Assembly: GCF_014836765.1 (NCBI RefSeq)
Contig: NZ_JACSQG010000006.1
Span: 124,001-188,000, forward strand
Source: Serpens gallinarum
GTDB lineage: Bacteria > Pseudomonadota > Gammaproteobacteria > Pseudomonadales > Pseudomonadaceae
Length of the DNA stretch: 64,000 nt
Direction: 5' to 3'
In this document: positions 7,840 to 17,262 of the stretch, piece by piece
Layout: the number at the start of each line of letters is the position of its first letter
How positions within the stretch are numbered: the stretch's first letter is position 1
Made by a program: the position numbers and the translations under genes
The notes under the pieces: model-generated
Told to the model about the DNA's origin: nothing
Database searches by the model: none
The model's input: only the letters and a program-made list of their open reading frames with translations

Positions 7840-10275
7840 TTAAACAACAACAGCCTTGACATTTGATCTCGCGCTATTGCTCACAACTTCAATATCACCG
7901 TCAACTGCAACTTTAGTCTTGAGCAGGAAGTGTGAGAGCGCAGGAACTAATATGAGCGCACCGAGCATGTTCCACAGGAACATGAATGCCAGCAGTATTC
8001 CCATATCCGCCTGGAATTTAATGGGGCTGAGAACCCAGGTGGCCACGCCGAGGGACAGGGTGACCCCGGTGAGCATCACCACCTTGCCGGTGAAGATCAG
8101 CGAACGGTAATACGCCACCGACAGCGGCTGACCCGACTTCAGTTGCACCAGCATCACCGAGAGGATGTACAGCGCGTAATCGACACCAATTCCCACGCCC
8201 AGCGCGATGACCGGCAACGTCGCCACCTTCACGCCCATGCCCAGGCCGACCATCAAGGCCTCGGCCAGGATCGAGGTCAGCATCAGCGGCAGAATGGCGA
8301 TCACCACCGCGCGCCACGAGCGGAACGTGATCAGAGCCAGCAGAGAAACGATGGCGTAGACCAGGACGTTCATCTTCAGCCAGGCGTCCTTCACCACGAT
8401 GTTGGTCGCCGCCTCGATTCCCGCCGAACCCGCAGCCAGCAGGAAGCGCACCTCGTCCGTGTTATTGACAGTGGCAAACTGTTCGACATGCTCGACCACG
8501 CGGGACAGGGTCGCCGCCTTGTGGTCAGTCAGGTAGACGTACATGGTCAACAACGAGCAAGCATCGTCATACAGCCCGCGCGGGGCGCCCGCCGTGACGG
8601 CGTTAAGCATCGACTGGTTGGGCACGAAGTCGTACCACTTCGGGTTGCCTTCGTTGAGCGCCGCGCTCATGCGACGGTTGAGCAGTGCCAGGGTATTGGT
8701 GCTTTCTACGCCCGGCAGCTGGCGCAATTGCCATTCCAGCGAGTCCACCTTGTTCAACGTTTCGTACGCCGAACAGTAGCCCGCCGGGGTCTTGACCATG
8801 ATCGCCAGGACGTCGCTGGACGCGCCGTAGCTGGCGTTTAGGAAGGCCACGTCGCGGTTGTAGCGACTGTCCTGGCGCAGCTCCGGCGCGCCCGGGTCCA
8901 GATCACCGACCTGCAGATGGGAGGCGATCAGCAGCCCGACCGCCGCCAACGCCACGGCGCCGAGAATGGCCACGCTGGCCCAGCGACGCTCGGTAAAACA
9001 GCCGAGGAAGCGCCACAACAGGTGCTTGCGCTGCCCGGATTGTTCCGCGTGTTCGGCGCGCAGGCTGCGCTGGGCGGCGGCGCGACCGACGCCGACATAA
9101 CTGAGAATGACCGGCAACAGGATCAGGTTGGTCATGATCAGCACCGCCACACCGATCGAGGCGGCCAGTGCCAGCTCGCGGATCGCCTGAATATCGAACA
9201 CCAGCAGCACGCCGAAGCCCACCGCATCGATCACCAGCGCCGCTAGGCCCGCGCCGAACAGGCGGCGGAACGTCAGACGCGCGGCGATCAGCTTACTCGA
9301 ACCACGGCCGACGTCCTGCAGGATGCCGTTCATCTTTTGCGAGCCGTGGCTGATGCCGATGGCGAACACCAGGAAGGGCACGAGAATCGAATAGGGGTCC
9401 AGCGCGTAGCCCAGTGTCGGCAACATGCCCAATTGCCAAACCACCGCGATCAGTGAGGAGGTCACCACCGCCGCCGTTGCCCGCCAGCAGCGGGTGTACC
9501 AGAACAGGATCGACGCACCCAGGCCAATGGTGATGGCGAAGAACAGCATCACCATGCGCACACCGTCGATAAGGTCGCCCACCAGCTTGGCGAAGCCGGT
9601 GATGTACACGCCGTAGCCCTGCGCCTCGTACTTGGCACGCAGTATTTCCAGCGACTCGGCCAGGGCCGGATAATCCAGCGGGCGGCCTTGCGCATCGCTG
9701 GATAGCAGCGGCACGAAGATCACGCTGGAGGTGAAGTCAGTGGATACACTGTGGCCAATTTCCCCCGAACGACTCAGGTTGGCAGCCAATTGCTCCAGGC
9801 TCTGCGCCGAGCCGTCATAACCGTCGGGGATCACCGGCCCACCTTCCAGGCCGTCCTCGGTCACGCCGGCCCAACGGGTCGAGGGCGTCCAGAGCGACTT
9901 CATCTGCATCCGGTTGACGCCGGGCAAGAGAAACAGCTCATCGTTCAGTTCACGCAGCGCCTCCATGTAACGGGCGTCGTAGATGGTGCCGTCCGGGTTG
10001 GAAACAGCCATGCGCACCGCGTTGCCCAGACCGACCAGGTCATTCTGGTGGTGCATGAAGTTCTGAATATAGGGGTGACCCTGAGGGATCATCTTCTCGA
10101 AGCTGGCCGCCAGTTCCAGGCGGGTCAGTTGGAAGGAGAGAAACGCGGTCAAGACCGCACACAGCAGAATTACGATCAGACGGTGGTTGAAAATGGCCCG
10201 TTCGACGAACGAACCGGAGGCGGAATTGAAGTCCCTCGCTGACAGGGCGCATGGGGTTTCTGTTTGCAGGTTCAT
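7840..10275 (-). CDS. MMPL/RND-family inner membrane permease
   Basis: An 811-residue permease with the MMPL/RND layout: TM1 at about 32-52, a large periplasmic loop (about 55-230), a block of five TMs (about 235-400), TM7 near residue 435, a second periplasmic loop, and a last five-TM block to about 785. The length is that of single-subunit MMPL proteins rather than of 1040-residue AcrB types. Its start overlaps the YCF48-like gene by four bases. In many proteobacterial catabolic islands MMPL, YCF48-like, DUF1329 and DUF1302 genes occur together, and all four are here, which suggests a joint role in handling a hydrophobic substrate across the envelope. Direction of transport is unknown. Confidence 0.87.
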   Translation of the reverse strand: MNLQTETPCALSARDFNSASGSFVERAIFNHRLIVILLCAVLTAFLSFQLTRLELAASFEKMIPQGHPYIQNFMHHQNDLVGLGNAVRMAVSNPDGTIYDARYMEALRELNDELFLLPGVNRMQMKSLWTPSTRWAGVTEDGLEGGPVIPDGYDGSAQSLEQLAANLSRSGEIGHSVSTDFTSSVIFVPLLSSDAQGRPLDYPALAESLEILRAKYEAQGYGVYITGFAKLVGDLIDGVRMVMLFFAITIGLGASILFWYTRCWRATAAVVTSSLIAVVWQLGMLPTLGYALDPYSILVPFLVFAIGISHGSQKMNGILQDVGRGSSKLIAARLTFRRLFGAGLAALVIDAVGFGVLLVFDIQAIRELALAASIGVAVLIMTNLILLPVILSYVGVGRAAAQRSLRAEHAEQSGQRKHLLWRFLGCFTERRWASVAILGAVALAAVGLLIASHLQVGDLDPGAPELRQDSRYNRDVAFLNASYGASSDVLAIMVKTPAGYCSAYETLNKVDSLEWQLRQLPGVESTNTLALLNRRMSAALNEGNPKWYDFVPNQSMLNAVTAGAPRGLYDDACSLLTMYVYLTDHKAATLSRVVEHVEQFATVNNTDEVRFLLAAGSAGIEAATNIVVKDAWLKMNVLVYAIVSLLALITFRSWRAVVIAILPLMLTSILAEALMVGLGMGVKVATLPVIALGVGIGVDYALYILSVMLVQLKSGQPLSVAYYRSLIFTGKVVMLTGVTLSLGVATWVLSPIKFQADMGILLAFMFLWNMLGALILVPALSHFLLKTKVAVDGDIEVVSNSARSNVKAVVV

Positions 10276-11357
10276 GGACGACGCTCCTCATCACCCAAGC
10301 GCAGCGTCGAGACACCACTGCCGCTCAGCAACACGACGGTTTCAGGATTGATGACCAGGATGCCGTTCAGCGCCGCTCGAGGCTGGCTGCTCACCGGCGT
10401 CAGACGCCGAGGCCCGAGCATCAGTACCTGGCCCGCCTGGCTGACGAAATAAAGGCTGCCGTTCGCGGCAAGGCTTGAGGCGGTAAGCGATGCGGAGCTG
10501 CCGGCATCCAGCGCCTGCCAGCTGCCACCACCGTCTTGACTGCGCAGCACGGTGCCTTTGAGGCCGGCCACCACCATCTCGCTCGGCGACAGCAGCTCGA
10601 CGGTGAACAGGCTGCCAGCGTAGGGAATGTCCACCGGGGTAAAGTGCTCGCCACTATCCGTGGAGCGCAGCACCAGCCCACGCTCTCCGACAATGACAAT
10701 CACCTGGCCGTGCTGGCGCACGGAATACAGGTGCATGCCGTCGGGGTTGTCCAGCCGCCCCATCCATGAGGTCCAGGTCTGGCCGAAATCGCTCGAGGAA
10801 AAAGCCAGGCCGTAGGCGCCTACCACCAGCAGCTCGCCCGCCTCACCCAGGTGCACATCGAGCAAGGGTTTATCCGGCCCCTCGTCCCGCAGCAGGCGGG
10901 CACTTTCCTGCATCAGCTCATCACCGGAGGCCTCGGCCTCGGCGGCCGCCAGCTGGGCGACGCTGACGCCATCCAAGCGCTGGATCCAGCTTTCACCATT
11001 GTCGGTGGAGGTCAACACCACCCCGCCGTGCCCGACCGCGACACCACGCTGGTCGGCACCAAAGCGAACGGCGGTCAAGGTTACACTGACCGGCGTCGGC
11101 GCTTGGCGCCAGTGAACGCCGCCGTCATCCGACAGCACCACCAGGCCGCGCTCACCCACCGCGACGATACGCCCGCTGGCACTGGTGGCAGCGCCGAGCA
11201 ACACGGCCTTTTCCGCCTGGGCGATCTGCACCGCCGGTCGTTGCAAGGCATCGGCAAAGTCCGCACCGGAGGACACCAGGGCGAACACACCGACCGAGAT
11301 CCCGCAGAGTACCGACCCGAGCACGCCATTACGCAGCTGTTTCACTTTCCAGTTCAT
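10272..11357 (-). CDS. YCF48/BNR-repeat periplasmic protein
   Basis: A 361-residue protein with a signal peptide (basic MNWKVKQLRN, hydrophobic core to about residue 30, likely cut near SSGADFADA) and repeated beta-propeller blades with S-x-D-x-G-x-x-W signatures (LSDDGGVHWRQ, STDNGESWIQ, SSDFGQTWTSW, STDSGEHFTP, SQDGGGSWQA). This is the fold of YCF48/HCF136-like photosystem assembly factors. The start at 11357 has AGAGG eight bases upstream; a longer frame from 11393 is less likely because it disrupts the signal peptide. It is the first gene of unit A and overlaps the MMPL permease gene, so it is probably the periplasmic partner of that permease. Confidence 0.85.
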   Translation of the reverse strand: MNWKVKQLRNGVLGSVLCGISVGVFALVSSGADFADALQRPAVQIAQAEKAVLLGAATSASGRIVAVGERGLVVLSDDGGVHWRQAPTPVSVTLTAVRFGADQRGVAVGHGGVVLTSTDNGESWIQRLDGVSVAQLAAAEAEASGDELMQESARLLRDEGPDKPLLDVHLGEAGELLVVGAYGLAFSSSDFGQTWTSWMGRLDNPDGMHLYSVRQHGQVIVIVGERGLVLRSTDSGEHFTPVDIPYAGSLFTVELLSPSEMVVAGLKGTVLRSQDGGGSWQALDAGSSASLTASSLAANGSLYFVSQAGQVLMLGPRRLTPVSSQPRAALNGILVINPETVVLLSGSGVSTLRLGDEERRP

Positions 11358-11428
11358 GGGACATGCCTCTGGATTTCTTATTATCAACTTCAACCGCTAG
11401 CCATCGACTAAGCGGCAGGCTTGGACCG

Positions 11429-11484
11429 AGTGTATGAACCGCCCAGAGGCTCGGCTACGCGGCAGGCTCAATTTCAGTTATCTA
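11429..11484 (-). promoter_or_regulatory. Unit A promoter with shared upstream box
   Basis: On the minus strand TAGATAACTGAA (11484-11473) is followed 50 nt after its first base by TACACT (11434-11429). CGTAGC at box position 26-31 and GGGCGGTTCA just before the -10 are also shared with the promoter at 18307-18362. It should drive the YCF48-like gene at 11357 and the genes to 4001. Confidence 0.6.
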
Positions 11485-11536
11485 AAAAATGGACACCTTG
11501 GGGCGTCACGCTCAGTGGCTGACGCTCCGGAAATGA

Positions 11537-11563
11537 AAAAGGGGCCTTGCGGCCCCTTCTTTA
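11537..11563 (-). terminator. Rho-independent terminator after DUF1329 gene
   Basis: A stem AAGGGGCC/GGCCCCTT with a four-base loop followed on the minus strand by a T-run lies 14 bp beyond the DUF1329 stop codon. It closes unit B and isolates unit A's own promoter. Confidence 0.82.
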
Positions 11564-11577
11564 ACTCCACTGCTATC

Positions 11578-12942
11578 TCAACGCACGCTGTTACCGGACA
11601 GGCCAGCCGGAGAGAACACCGACTCACTGCCGCCGTCATGCAACACGTAGTGCTTGGGCTTGCTGTTATGCAGCTGCGCCACGAAGCCAGTGCCGGCCAG
11701 CAGGTCGTAATACCCAAAGGTTGCTATCGCGGAGCCAGGCAGCTCCGGCACGACCATGGGGATCGACCACATGGTGCGCCATAGCTGGCCCTTAGCGTCC
11801 CAGCGATCGGCCAGTGTGCAGACCCAGGTATCCTCGTCGCAGTAGTAGCGGCTCTTGGCGGCCTGATGGCGAGCGCCGTTGCGCACGTTGGCCTCGACCA
11901 CCCAGACGCGATGCTTCTCCCAGCGCACATGGTCGGGATTCAGGTGGCCCGGCGACAACACGTCCATATCGTCGCTCGGCTGTAGCAGGCGGTTGCTGTT
12001 GTAGGGGATGTACATCTCCTCCTTGCCGATCAGTTTCCAGTCAAAGCGGTCCATGCGCCCGGTCCAGGTGTACATCTCGTCAAACGTCATCACCCCCGCC
12101 GCCGCGGGTGTCGGCGTATCGCAGCAGCCGTTCGGCAGTTTGCGCACCCGGCGTTGACCCTTAAGGTAGACCCAGGTCTGCAACTGATCGGGGTCCAGGT
12201 ATTCGTGGGCCAGCAAGGCCTCGCCCGCACGCAGCGGCGGACCGATGTTGCGGATCGCCACCTGCCAGAACGGCTTATTGGCCTTCTCGTACTGTTCCAG
12301 GTTGCTGTTCTGGTCGTAAAACGGCAATTGCTCGTTGGTCACCGCATCGGTCACCAGGACCGAGCGCCCATCGGCGAGGATCTGGTACCAGGTCGTATGG
12401 TGCTCGAAACGCATCCCGCGCCAACGCAGCACGTGATTCCACATGACCTGCTCGGCACTTTGGGCAATAGGGAACGGGATACCGCCGTAAACGCCCTTGG
12501 GCACGCCCTTTTCCAGGGTGCCGCGGGTGGCGTTGGCGAAGGTGTTGTCATACACCCACTGCGGCGCCGCCGCAGTTCGGTGCGTGGGATAGACGTCGAT
12601 ACGGAAGGAGTCGGGATACTTCTTCAGCATCGCCTTGGTGCCTTCCGTGAGCTGCGCGGCGTGCTGTTCCATATTGCGCGCCGTGATCGAGAGCAGCGGC
12701 TTTTCGTCCTTGAACGGATCACCCCGTCGCCCGCCTGCCGTATCGCCGGCCGTTGCCGTGGTCAAACCGCCGGCCCAGGCCGGAATGGAGCCGTCGGCGT
12801 TACCCGCCCTTTCGGCGCCCAGTGGAGTCAAATCACCTTTGAGACGCTGGGCCTGATCGGCACTCACGCTGGCATGGACGGACGTCGCAAGGGCACAGGC
12901 CACCAGCGCCAGGCCTTGTCCTATAGCAAGAAGCTTTTTCAT
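11578..12942 (-). CDS. DUF1329 periplasmic/outer-membrane-associated protein
   Basis: A 454-residue exported protein (signal peptide MKKLLAIGQGLALVACALAT, cleavage near VHA-SVSAD) with the DUF1329 hallmarks: the early GDLTPLGAERAGNADGSIPAW block, repeated Tyr/Trp-rich beta segments and the C-terminal GYYDLLAGTGFV. GAGG lies five bases before the start. DUF1329 proteins resemble LolA/LolB-like beta folds and are almost always encoded beside DUF1302 genes, as here (38 bp apart). Known occurrences are in steroid, aromatic and terpenoid degradation loci; a shuttle function for hydrophobic compounds between outer and inner membrane is suspected but unproven. Confidence 0.85.
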   Translation of the reverse strand: MKKLLAIGQGLALVACALATSVHASVSADQAQRLKGDLTPLGAERAGNADGSIPAWAGGLTTATAGDTAGGRRGDPFKDEKPLLSITARNMEQHAAQLTEGTKAMLKKYPDSFRIDVYPTHRTAAAPQWVYDNTFANATRGTLEKGVPKGVYGGIPFPIAQSAEQVMWNHVLRWRGMRFEHHTTWYQILADGRSVLVTDAVTNEQLPFYDQNSNLEQYEKANKPFWQVAIRNIGPPLRAGEALLAHEYLDPDQLQTWVYLKGQRRVRKLPNGCCDTPTPAAAGVMTFDEMYTWTGRMDRFDWKLIGKEEMYIPYNSNRLLQPSDDMDVLSPGHLNPDHVRWEKHRVWVVEANVRNGARHQAAKSRYYCDEDTWVCTLADRWDAKGQLWRTMWSIPMVVPELPGSAIATFGYYDLLAGTGFVAQLHNSKPKHYVLHDGGSESVFSPAGLSGNSVR

Positions 12943-12980
12943 AGATACCTCACCGCTCTTGTTATTGTTTTAAAGCCGTT

Positions 12981-14639
12981 TCAGAAGCTATGTCTGACCG
13001 TGACAGCGACGAAATCACGATCTTTACGGGCCTGGCGATAGCTGAACTCATTGTTCTCATCCAGGAACTCGCCACCTGGGCCAAAGAAGCGGGTATACGC
13101 CAGGTTGAACTCCCACTCACTCATGTACAGGCCGCTGAGGCCGAGGGTGAAGTCGCCGCCGCCCTCGGGTGGTACCGCCGAGGAACCGAGAATGTTGCGC
13201 GAGCCATTGGGCGAGAAACCGACCCCGAGTGGTACGCCAACATCCCAGCCGGAAAACAGCTGGCGGTAGGTCGGCTTGAACACCGCCCGCATGGACCAGG
13301 CATCACGGGTTGCGTTGGTATCCAGCGCTGCACAGCTCTGCTCGCAGTTCAGCAGACGCGTCCAGGCGACTTCCGCCACCAGACTGGCCTCGTTCCACAG
13401 CGGGGTATGTGGCACGCTCCAGATGGTCGAGACGTTGATATGCGCGGTATCACCCACGGCATAGGCAGGGTTGTCCCGGTTATCGGGGCTGGCAATCACA
13501 CCCGGCGGGGCCAGGGCCGAGGCATCCACGGCATGGGTGGAGGCCAGGGACTGGTCCTTGCGGATCGACGCTTCGGTCGCCAGGTTGATTTCGCCAAAGC
13601 TGCGGCTGGCACTGATGCCATACAGCGTGGTGTCCTCGTGATAGGCCAGGTAATAGCTAGTCGGCATAGTTGGCCCCATCGGACCGAACGGCTGGCCCAA
13701 GCGCATCACCTGCTGGAAATCCTTGTCGTGAAAACGCAGGGCATAGAAGCCCAGGTCGGTTTCACCCAGACGCCAGCGCAACTGGACACCGAACTGGCCG
13801 GAATCGCTGGCCGCCATGTCGGATTCACGCTCAGCAGACAACCCTGGCCCCATCAACAGCCGCTCCGCCCCGCTGCCGACCACATCGGAGAAGGAGAAAT
13901 AGCTTCCCACCGCCGGTATGCGGTTGTGCAGATGGCGGACCTGGTAATAGCCCTCGAGCGTGAGGTCGCTGCTCAGCTCCAGCTGCGCCGATATCTGCGG
14001 CACCGGCAGCACGAATTCCTTGGCCTCGGCAGTCGGATCGCCCAGCAGGCGGGTGATATCGAATGCGCTCTGCGCTCCGGCAATGGCGTTGTTGGCGAAG
14101 AACAGGCTCTCACCCCAGACCAACGAATGTTGCCCGACCCGCAAGCCGGCGGCCATGTCGCCCAGCTGGAATCGCCCGAACAGGAAGGCATCACGCAACT
14201 CCACGTCGCGGCCATGCTGTTCGCGGGTCTTCTTGGTGAATTCGTTGTACTCACGCGAACGATGATTGACCGTGCCGCCGGGGTTGTCGTTCTCGCGGTT
14301 GTACACCGTGTCGTACAGGCCTTGGGCGCTGATACGCGCACCGAAGCCATGGTCGCTGACCACGTCCAGCTCGCTGTACAGCTCGAGACGGTTGGAAATC
14401 AGGCCGGTGCTGAAATTCTGATTGCCATCGTCCAGGTTGGGGTTGGCCAGCAGCTCGCTGTCACGCTCCTGAGTACGGAAGGCCGCCGAGTAACGCAGCG
14501 TGTTGGTGAAGTCGGCCCTGACGCCATCCGCCACCTCCCAACTCAGGGATGCCCAGCCAGCGGAGGGCAACAACGAGGCCGACAACAGCACTGTCCCCCA
14601 CGCTAAATAGCCATTTTTGTTTTTCTTCATGTAGATCAT
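12981..14639 (-). CDS. DUF1302 outer membrane beta-barrel-like protein
   Basis: A 552-residue exported protein with a signal peptide (MIYMKKNKNGYLAWGTVLL, cleavage after GWA) and a long run of amphipathic beta strands ending in aromatic Phe (VAVTVRHSF), the usual ending of an outer membrane barrel recognised by the BAM complex. DUF1302 motifs are visible in the early RNRL/GLISNRLELYSELDVV and in the late EWEFNLAYTRFFG segments. GCGGAG lies eight bases before the start at 14639. It pairs with DUF1329 next door and probably forms the outer membrane entry or exit route for the cluster's hydrophobic substrate; the channel itself is not demonstrated. Confidence 0.83.
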   Translation of the reverse strand: MIYMKKNKNGYLAWGTVLLSASLLPSAGWASLSWEVADGVRADFTNTLRYSAAFRTQERDSELLANPNLDDGNQNFSTGLISNRLELYSELDVVSDHGFGARISAQGLYDTVYNRENDNPGGTVNHRSREYNEFTKKTREQHGRDVELRDAFLFGRFQLGDMAAGLRVGQHSLVWGESLFFANNAIAGAQSAFDITRLLGDPTAEAKEFVLPVPQISAQLELSSDLTLEGYYQVRHLHNRIPAVGSYFSFSDVVGSGAERLLMGPGLSAERESDMAASDSGQFGVQLRWRLGETDLGFYALRFHDKDFQQVMRLGQPFGPMGPTMPTSYYLAYHEDTTLYGISASRSFGEINLATEASIRKDQSLASTHAVDASALAPPGVIASPDNRDNPAYAVGDTAHINVSTIWSVPHTPLWNEASLVAEVAWTRLLNCEQSCAALDTNATRDAWSMRAVFKPTYRQLFSGWDVGVPLGVGFSPNGSRNILGSSAVPPEGGGDFTLGLSGLYMSEWEFNLAYTRFFGPGGEFLDENNEFSYRQARKDRDFVAVTVRHSF

Positions 14640-14731
14640 GGGTTTAGCTCCGCACATTTATCATTATTGTTTGGCGTTACGCTTTCCAGAACCTGCCAAA
14701 AGCTCGATCCTCGGGGCCTGATAGCGAACAC

Positions 14732-16210
14732 TCAGTCCGCAGGCTGCAGCCCGTCCCAGCAGAGGTATTTGATTTCCAGGTACTCATCGATGCCGTACTG
14801 AGAACCCTCACGTCCCAGGCCGCTCTGCTTGACCCCACCGAACGGCGCCACCTCGCTGGAGATCAGCCCGGTGTTGATGCCGACCATGCCGGCTTCCAGG
14901 GCTTCGGCGGTGCGCCAGACCCGCTGCGCATCGCGGCTAAACAGGTAGGCGGCCAGACCGAAGTCGGTGTCGTTGGCCATGGCGATGGCCTCGGCATCGT
15001 CAGCAAAGCGCAGCAGCGGCATCACTGGACCGAAGGTTTCTTCGCGGGCGATGGTCATACCGAGATTCACGTCCGCTACCACGGTCGGCTCGAAGAAGGC
15101 GCCACCCAGGTCGTGACGACGACCACCCACCAGCACGCGAGCGCCGCCGCTTATGGCATCGCGCAGGTGCTGCTCAACCTTGGCCACCGCAGCCTCGTCG
15201 ATCATTGGACCGATCTGAGTGCCCTCTTGAAGACCATTGCCAACCCGCAGTTCGGCACTCCGTGCGGCCAGCCGCTCGGCCAGTTGCTCGTAGATGCTGT
15301 CATGCACCAGCACGCGATTGGCGGCGATGCAGGACTGCCCGGAGTTGCGGAACTTGGCCACCAGGATGCCTTCAACCGCCGCGTCCAGATCGGCATCTTC
15401 AAAGACGATCAGGGGCGCGTTGCCACCCAGCTCCATGGAACACTTCTTGATGGTGCTGGCTGACTGCTCGAGCAGGATGCGCCCGACTTCGGTGGAGCCG
15501 GTGAAGGTGATCTTGCGCACCAGCTTGTGGCTGGTCAGCACGCCGCCGGTGGCTCGCGTGGCGTTGCCCGTGAGCACAGAAAACAACCCGGCCGGGACGC
15601 CCGCACGCAGGGCCAGTTCGCCCAGTGCCAGGGCAGTCAGTGGTGTCTGGCTGGCAGGCTTGACCACCATCGAACAGCCGGCGGCCAGTGCCGGTCCGGC
15701 TTTGCGGGTGATCATTGCCGCCGGGAAGTTCCAGGGAGTGATCGCCGCGCACACACCGATCGGTTGCTTCAGTGCGAGGATGCGCTGGCTCGGCTTGGTC
15801 GCGGGAATCACGTCGCCGCGCACCCGCTTGGCTTCCTCGGCGAACCACTGCAGAAAGGACGCGGCGTAGTCGATCTCGCCACGGGCCTCGCTGAGCGGCT
15901 TGCCTTCTTCCAGGGTGATCAACGTGGCCAGGTCGTCCTTGTGCTCCACCACCAGCTGATACCAGCGGTTGATCACCTCGTAGCGGTGCTTGGCGGTGGT
16001 CTGGCTCCAGGTGCGGAAGGCCCGGTCGGCGGCTTCGATGGCCGCCTCGGCCTCCGCTTCCTTGCAGATCGGTAATTCGACCAGCAGCTCGCCGGTCGCC
16101 GGGTTGTTCAGCGTGTAGATGCCATGCGCTGTTTCGGTGATCCACGTGCCGTCGATCAGGGCGCCGGTGCGCCACAGACCGCGATCTTTCAGCAGTTCGA
16201 CTGACATCAT
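14732..16210 (-). CDS. NAD(P)+-dependent aldehyde dehydrogenase
   Basis: A 492-residue ALDH-superfamily enzyme close to the succinate-semialdehyde/salicylaldehyde dehydrogenase branch. Seen are Asn161 in PWNFP, the cofactor loop FTGSTEVG (236-243), the general base Glu260 in MELGGNAP and the nucleophile Cys294 in NSGQSCIAANR. There are two consecutive ATG codons; GAGG is five bases before the first. It follows the NahE-like aldolase by seven bases. In a naphthalene-type route the aldolase would release an aromatic aldehyde plus pyruvate and this enzyme would oxidise the aldehyde. Succinate semialdehyde as substrate is the main alternative. Confidence 0.88.
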   Translation of the reverse strand: MMSVELLKDRGLWRTGALIDGTWITETAHGIYTLNNPATGELLVELPICKEAEAEAAIEAADRAFRTWSQTTAKHRYEVINRWYQLVVEHKDDLATLITLEEGKPLSEARGEIDYAASFLQWFAEEAKRVRGDVIPATKPSQRILALKQPIGVCAAITPWNFPAAMITRKAGPALAAGCSMVVKPASQTPLTALALGELALRAGVPAGLFSVLTGNATRATGGVLTSHKLVRKITFTGSTEVGRILLEQSASTIKKCSMELGGNAPLIVFEDADLDAAVEGILVAKFRNSGQSCIAANRVLVHDSIYEQLAERLAARSAELRVGNGLQEGTQIGPMIDEAAVAKVEQHLRDAISGGARVLVGGRRHDLGGAFFEPTVVADVNLGMTIAREETFGPVMPLLRFADDAEAIAMANDTDFGLAAYLFSRDAQRVWRTAEALEAGMVGINTGLISSEVAPFGGVKQSGLGREGSQYGIDEYLEIKYLCWDGLQPAD

Positions 16211-16217
16211 CGGGTCC

Positions 16218-17237
16218 TCAGCAGGGGAAGCGGCCGATCAGGAACTGGCTGTCGTCGTCCGAGGTGCACTCGAGCTTCGACGCCACCAGGCCCTGGCGTA
16301 GGGTCTTCATCATGCGATCCGGGATACGCGCGATCGGCGCACGTAACGGGCCGCCGTTGAAACCGGCCAGCCAGTCCATGTATTTCCAATGGGCGCGGTT
16401 GATGTAGTTGGAACCGGCCATGTAGGCACCGGTGGCGGCACCTACGGCGGCACGCGCCGGCTGCGCCTGCCAGTACAGCGCCATGGCCTCCTCCCACTTG
16501 CCTTCGCGGGCCAGGTTGAAAGTCTTCGGGAAATGATCGCCCATCCACTGGGTGTAACTGGTGCCAGAGAACTGCAGGTCCATGAATTTCATCAGCGGGA
16601 TGATGTCGCTTTCGATCGGGCAACTGATGATCACGTCGTCCTTGAAGCGGTGGTAGGACTCGACCAGCCCGCCAATATGCGGAAAGCCCTGCTCGGCCTT
16701 GAGCGAGACCACGTTCGGGCATTCGTCAATCAGGCGACGAATCAGCTCCGGTGACATTCCCTGCGGGTGCACGCGCTCGAAGCCCCACAGCGGGATAGCG
16801 AAAAGCATCACCGCCAGATCGGTCGCGTCGCAGAATTCCTTGGTGTAGTCGTAAATGTCCTGCTCGCTGGTCGGCCAGAAGTTCGACGGATAGGACAGCA
16901 GCGCGATATCGGCGCCGGCCTTCTCGGCCAGCTTCACCGCTTCGATGTTGTCACCCAAGGTGCCGAAGCCGGCATGGAAGAACAGGTCCAGCCTGCCGCC
17001 GGCGGTGTCCTTGGCCCAGGCGGTGAACTGCGCATTCTCTTCCGGGGTAATCGCCACTTCGGTGCACAGCAGGGTGGATTTGAAACCGAGGCTGGCGATC
17101 TTCTGGATATCGTGGCGAATGCCGCGTTCGTTCAAATGCTTGAGGTCGGCGCTGTAGCTGGGGATGGTCACACCCGAACAGCCCATCAGATTTTGCCAGG
17201 CCCACTCGCGGGCCTCATTGCGCTTGTAGTCAGCCAT
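16218..17237 (-). CDS. DHDPS-family aldolase (hydratase-aldolase-like)
   Basis: A 339-residue class I aldolase of the dihydrodipicolinate synthase/N-acetylneuraminate lyase family. The Schiff-base lysine is Lys180 in VVSLKAEQG, near the position in NahE (trans-o-hydroxybenzylidenepyruvate hydratase-aldolase). The length, 30-50 residues more than DapA, is also like NahE-type enzymes. It cannot be the lysine-pathway DapA, which is present at 22245. AAGGAG lies seven bases before the start. It stands between the OCD-family gene and the aldehyde dehydrogenase in unit B, so cleavage of an aryl-pyruvate intermediate to pyruvate plus an aldehyde is the favoured inference. Confidence 0.83.
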   Translation of the reverse strand: MADYKRNEAREWAWQNLMGCSGVTIPSYSADLKHLNERGIRHDIQKIASLGFKSTLLCTEVAITPEENAQFTAWAKDTAGGRLDLFFHAGFGTLGDNIEAVKLAEKAGADIALLSYPSNFWPTSEQDIYDYTKEFCDATDLAVMLFAIPLWGFERVHPQGMSPELIRRLIDECPNVVSLKAEQGFPHIGGLVESYHRFKDDVIISCPIESDIIPLMKFMDLQFSGTSYTQWMGDHFPKTFNLAREGKWEEAMALYWQAQPARAAVGAATGAYMAGSNYINRAHWKYMDWLAGFNGGPLRAPIARIPDRMMKTLRQGLVASKLECTSDDDSQFLIGRFPC

Positions 17238-17262
17238 TTTGCTTCTCCTTATTTATTATTTT

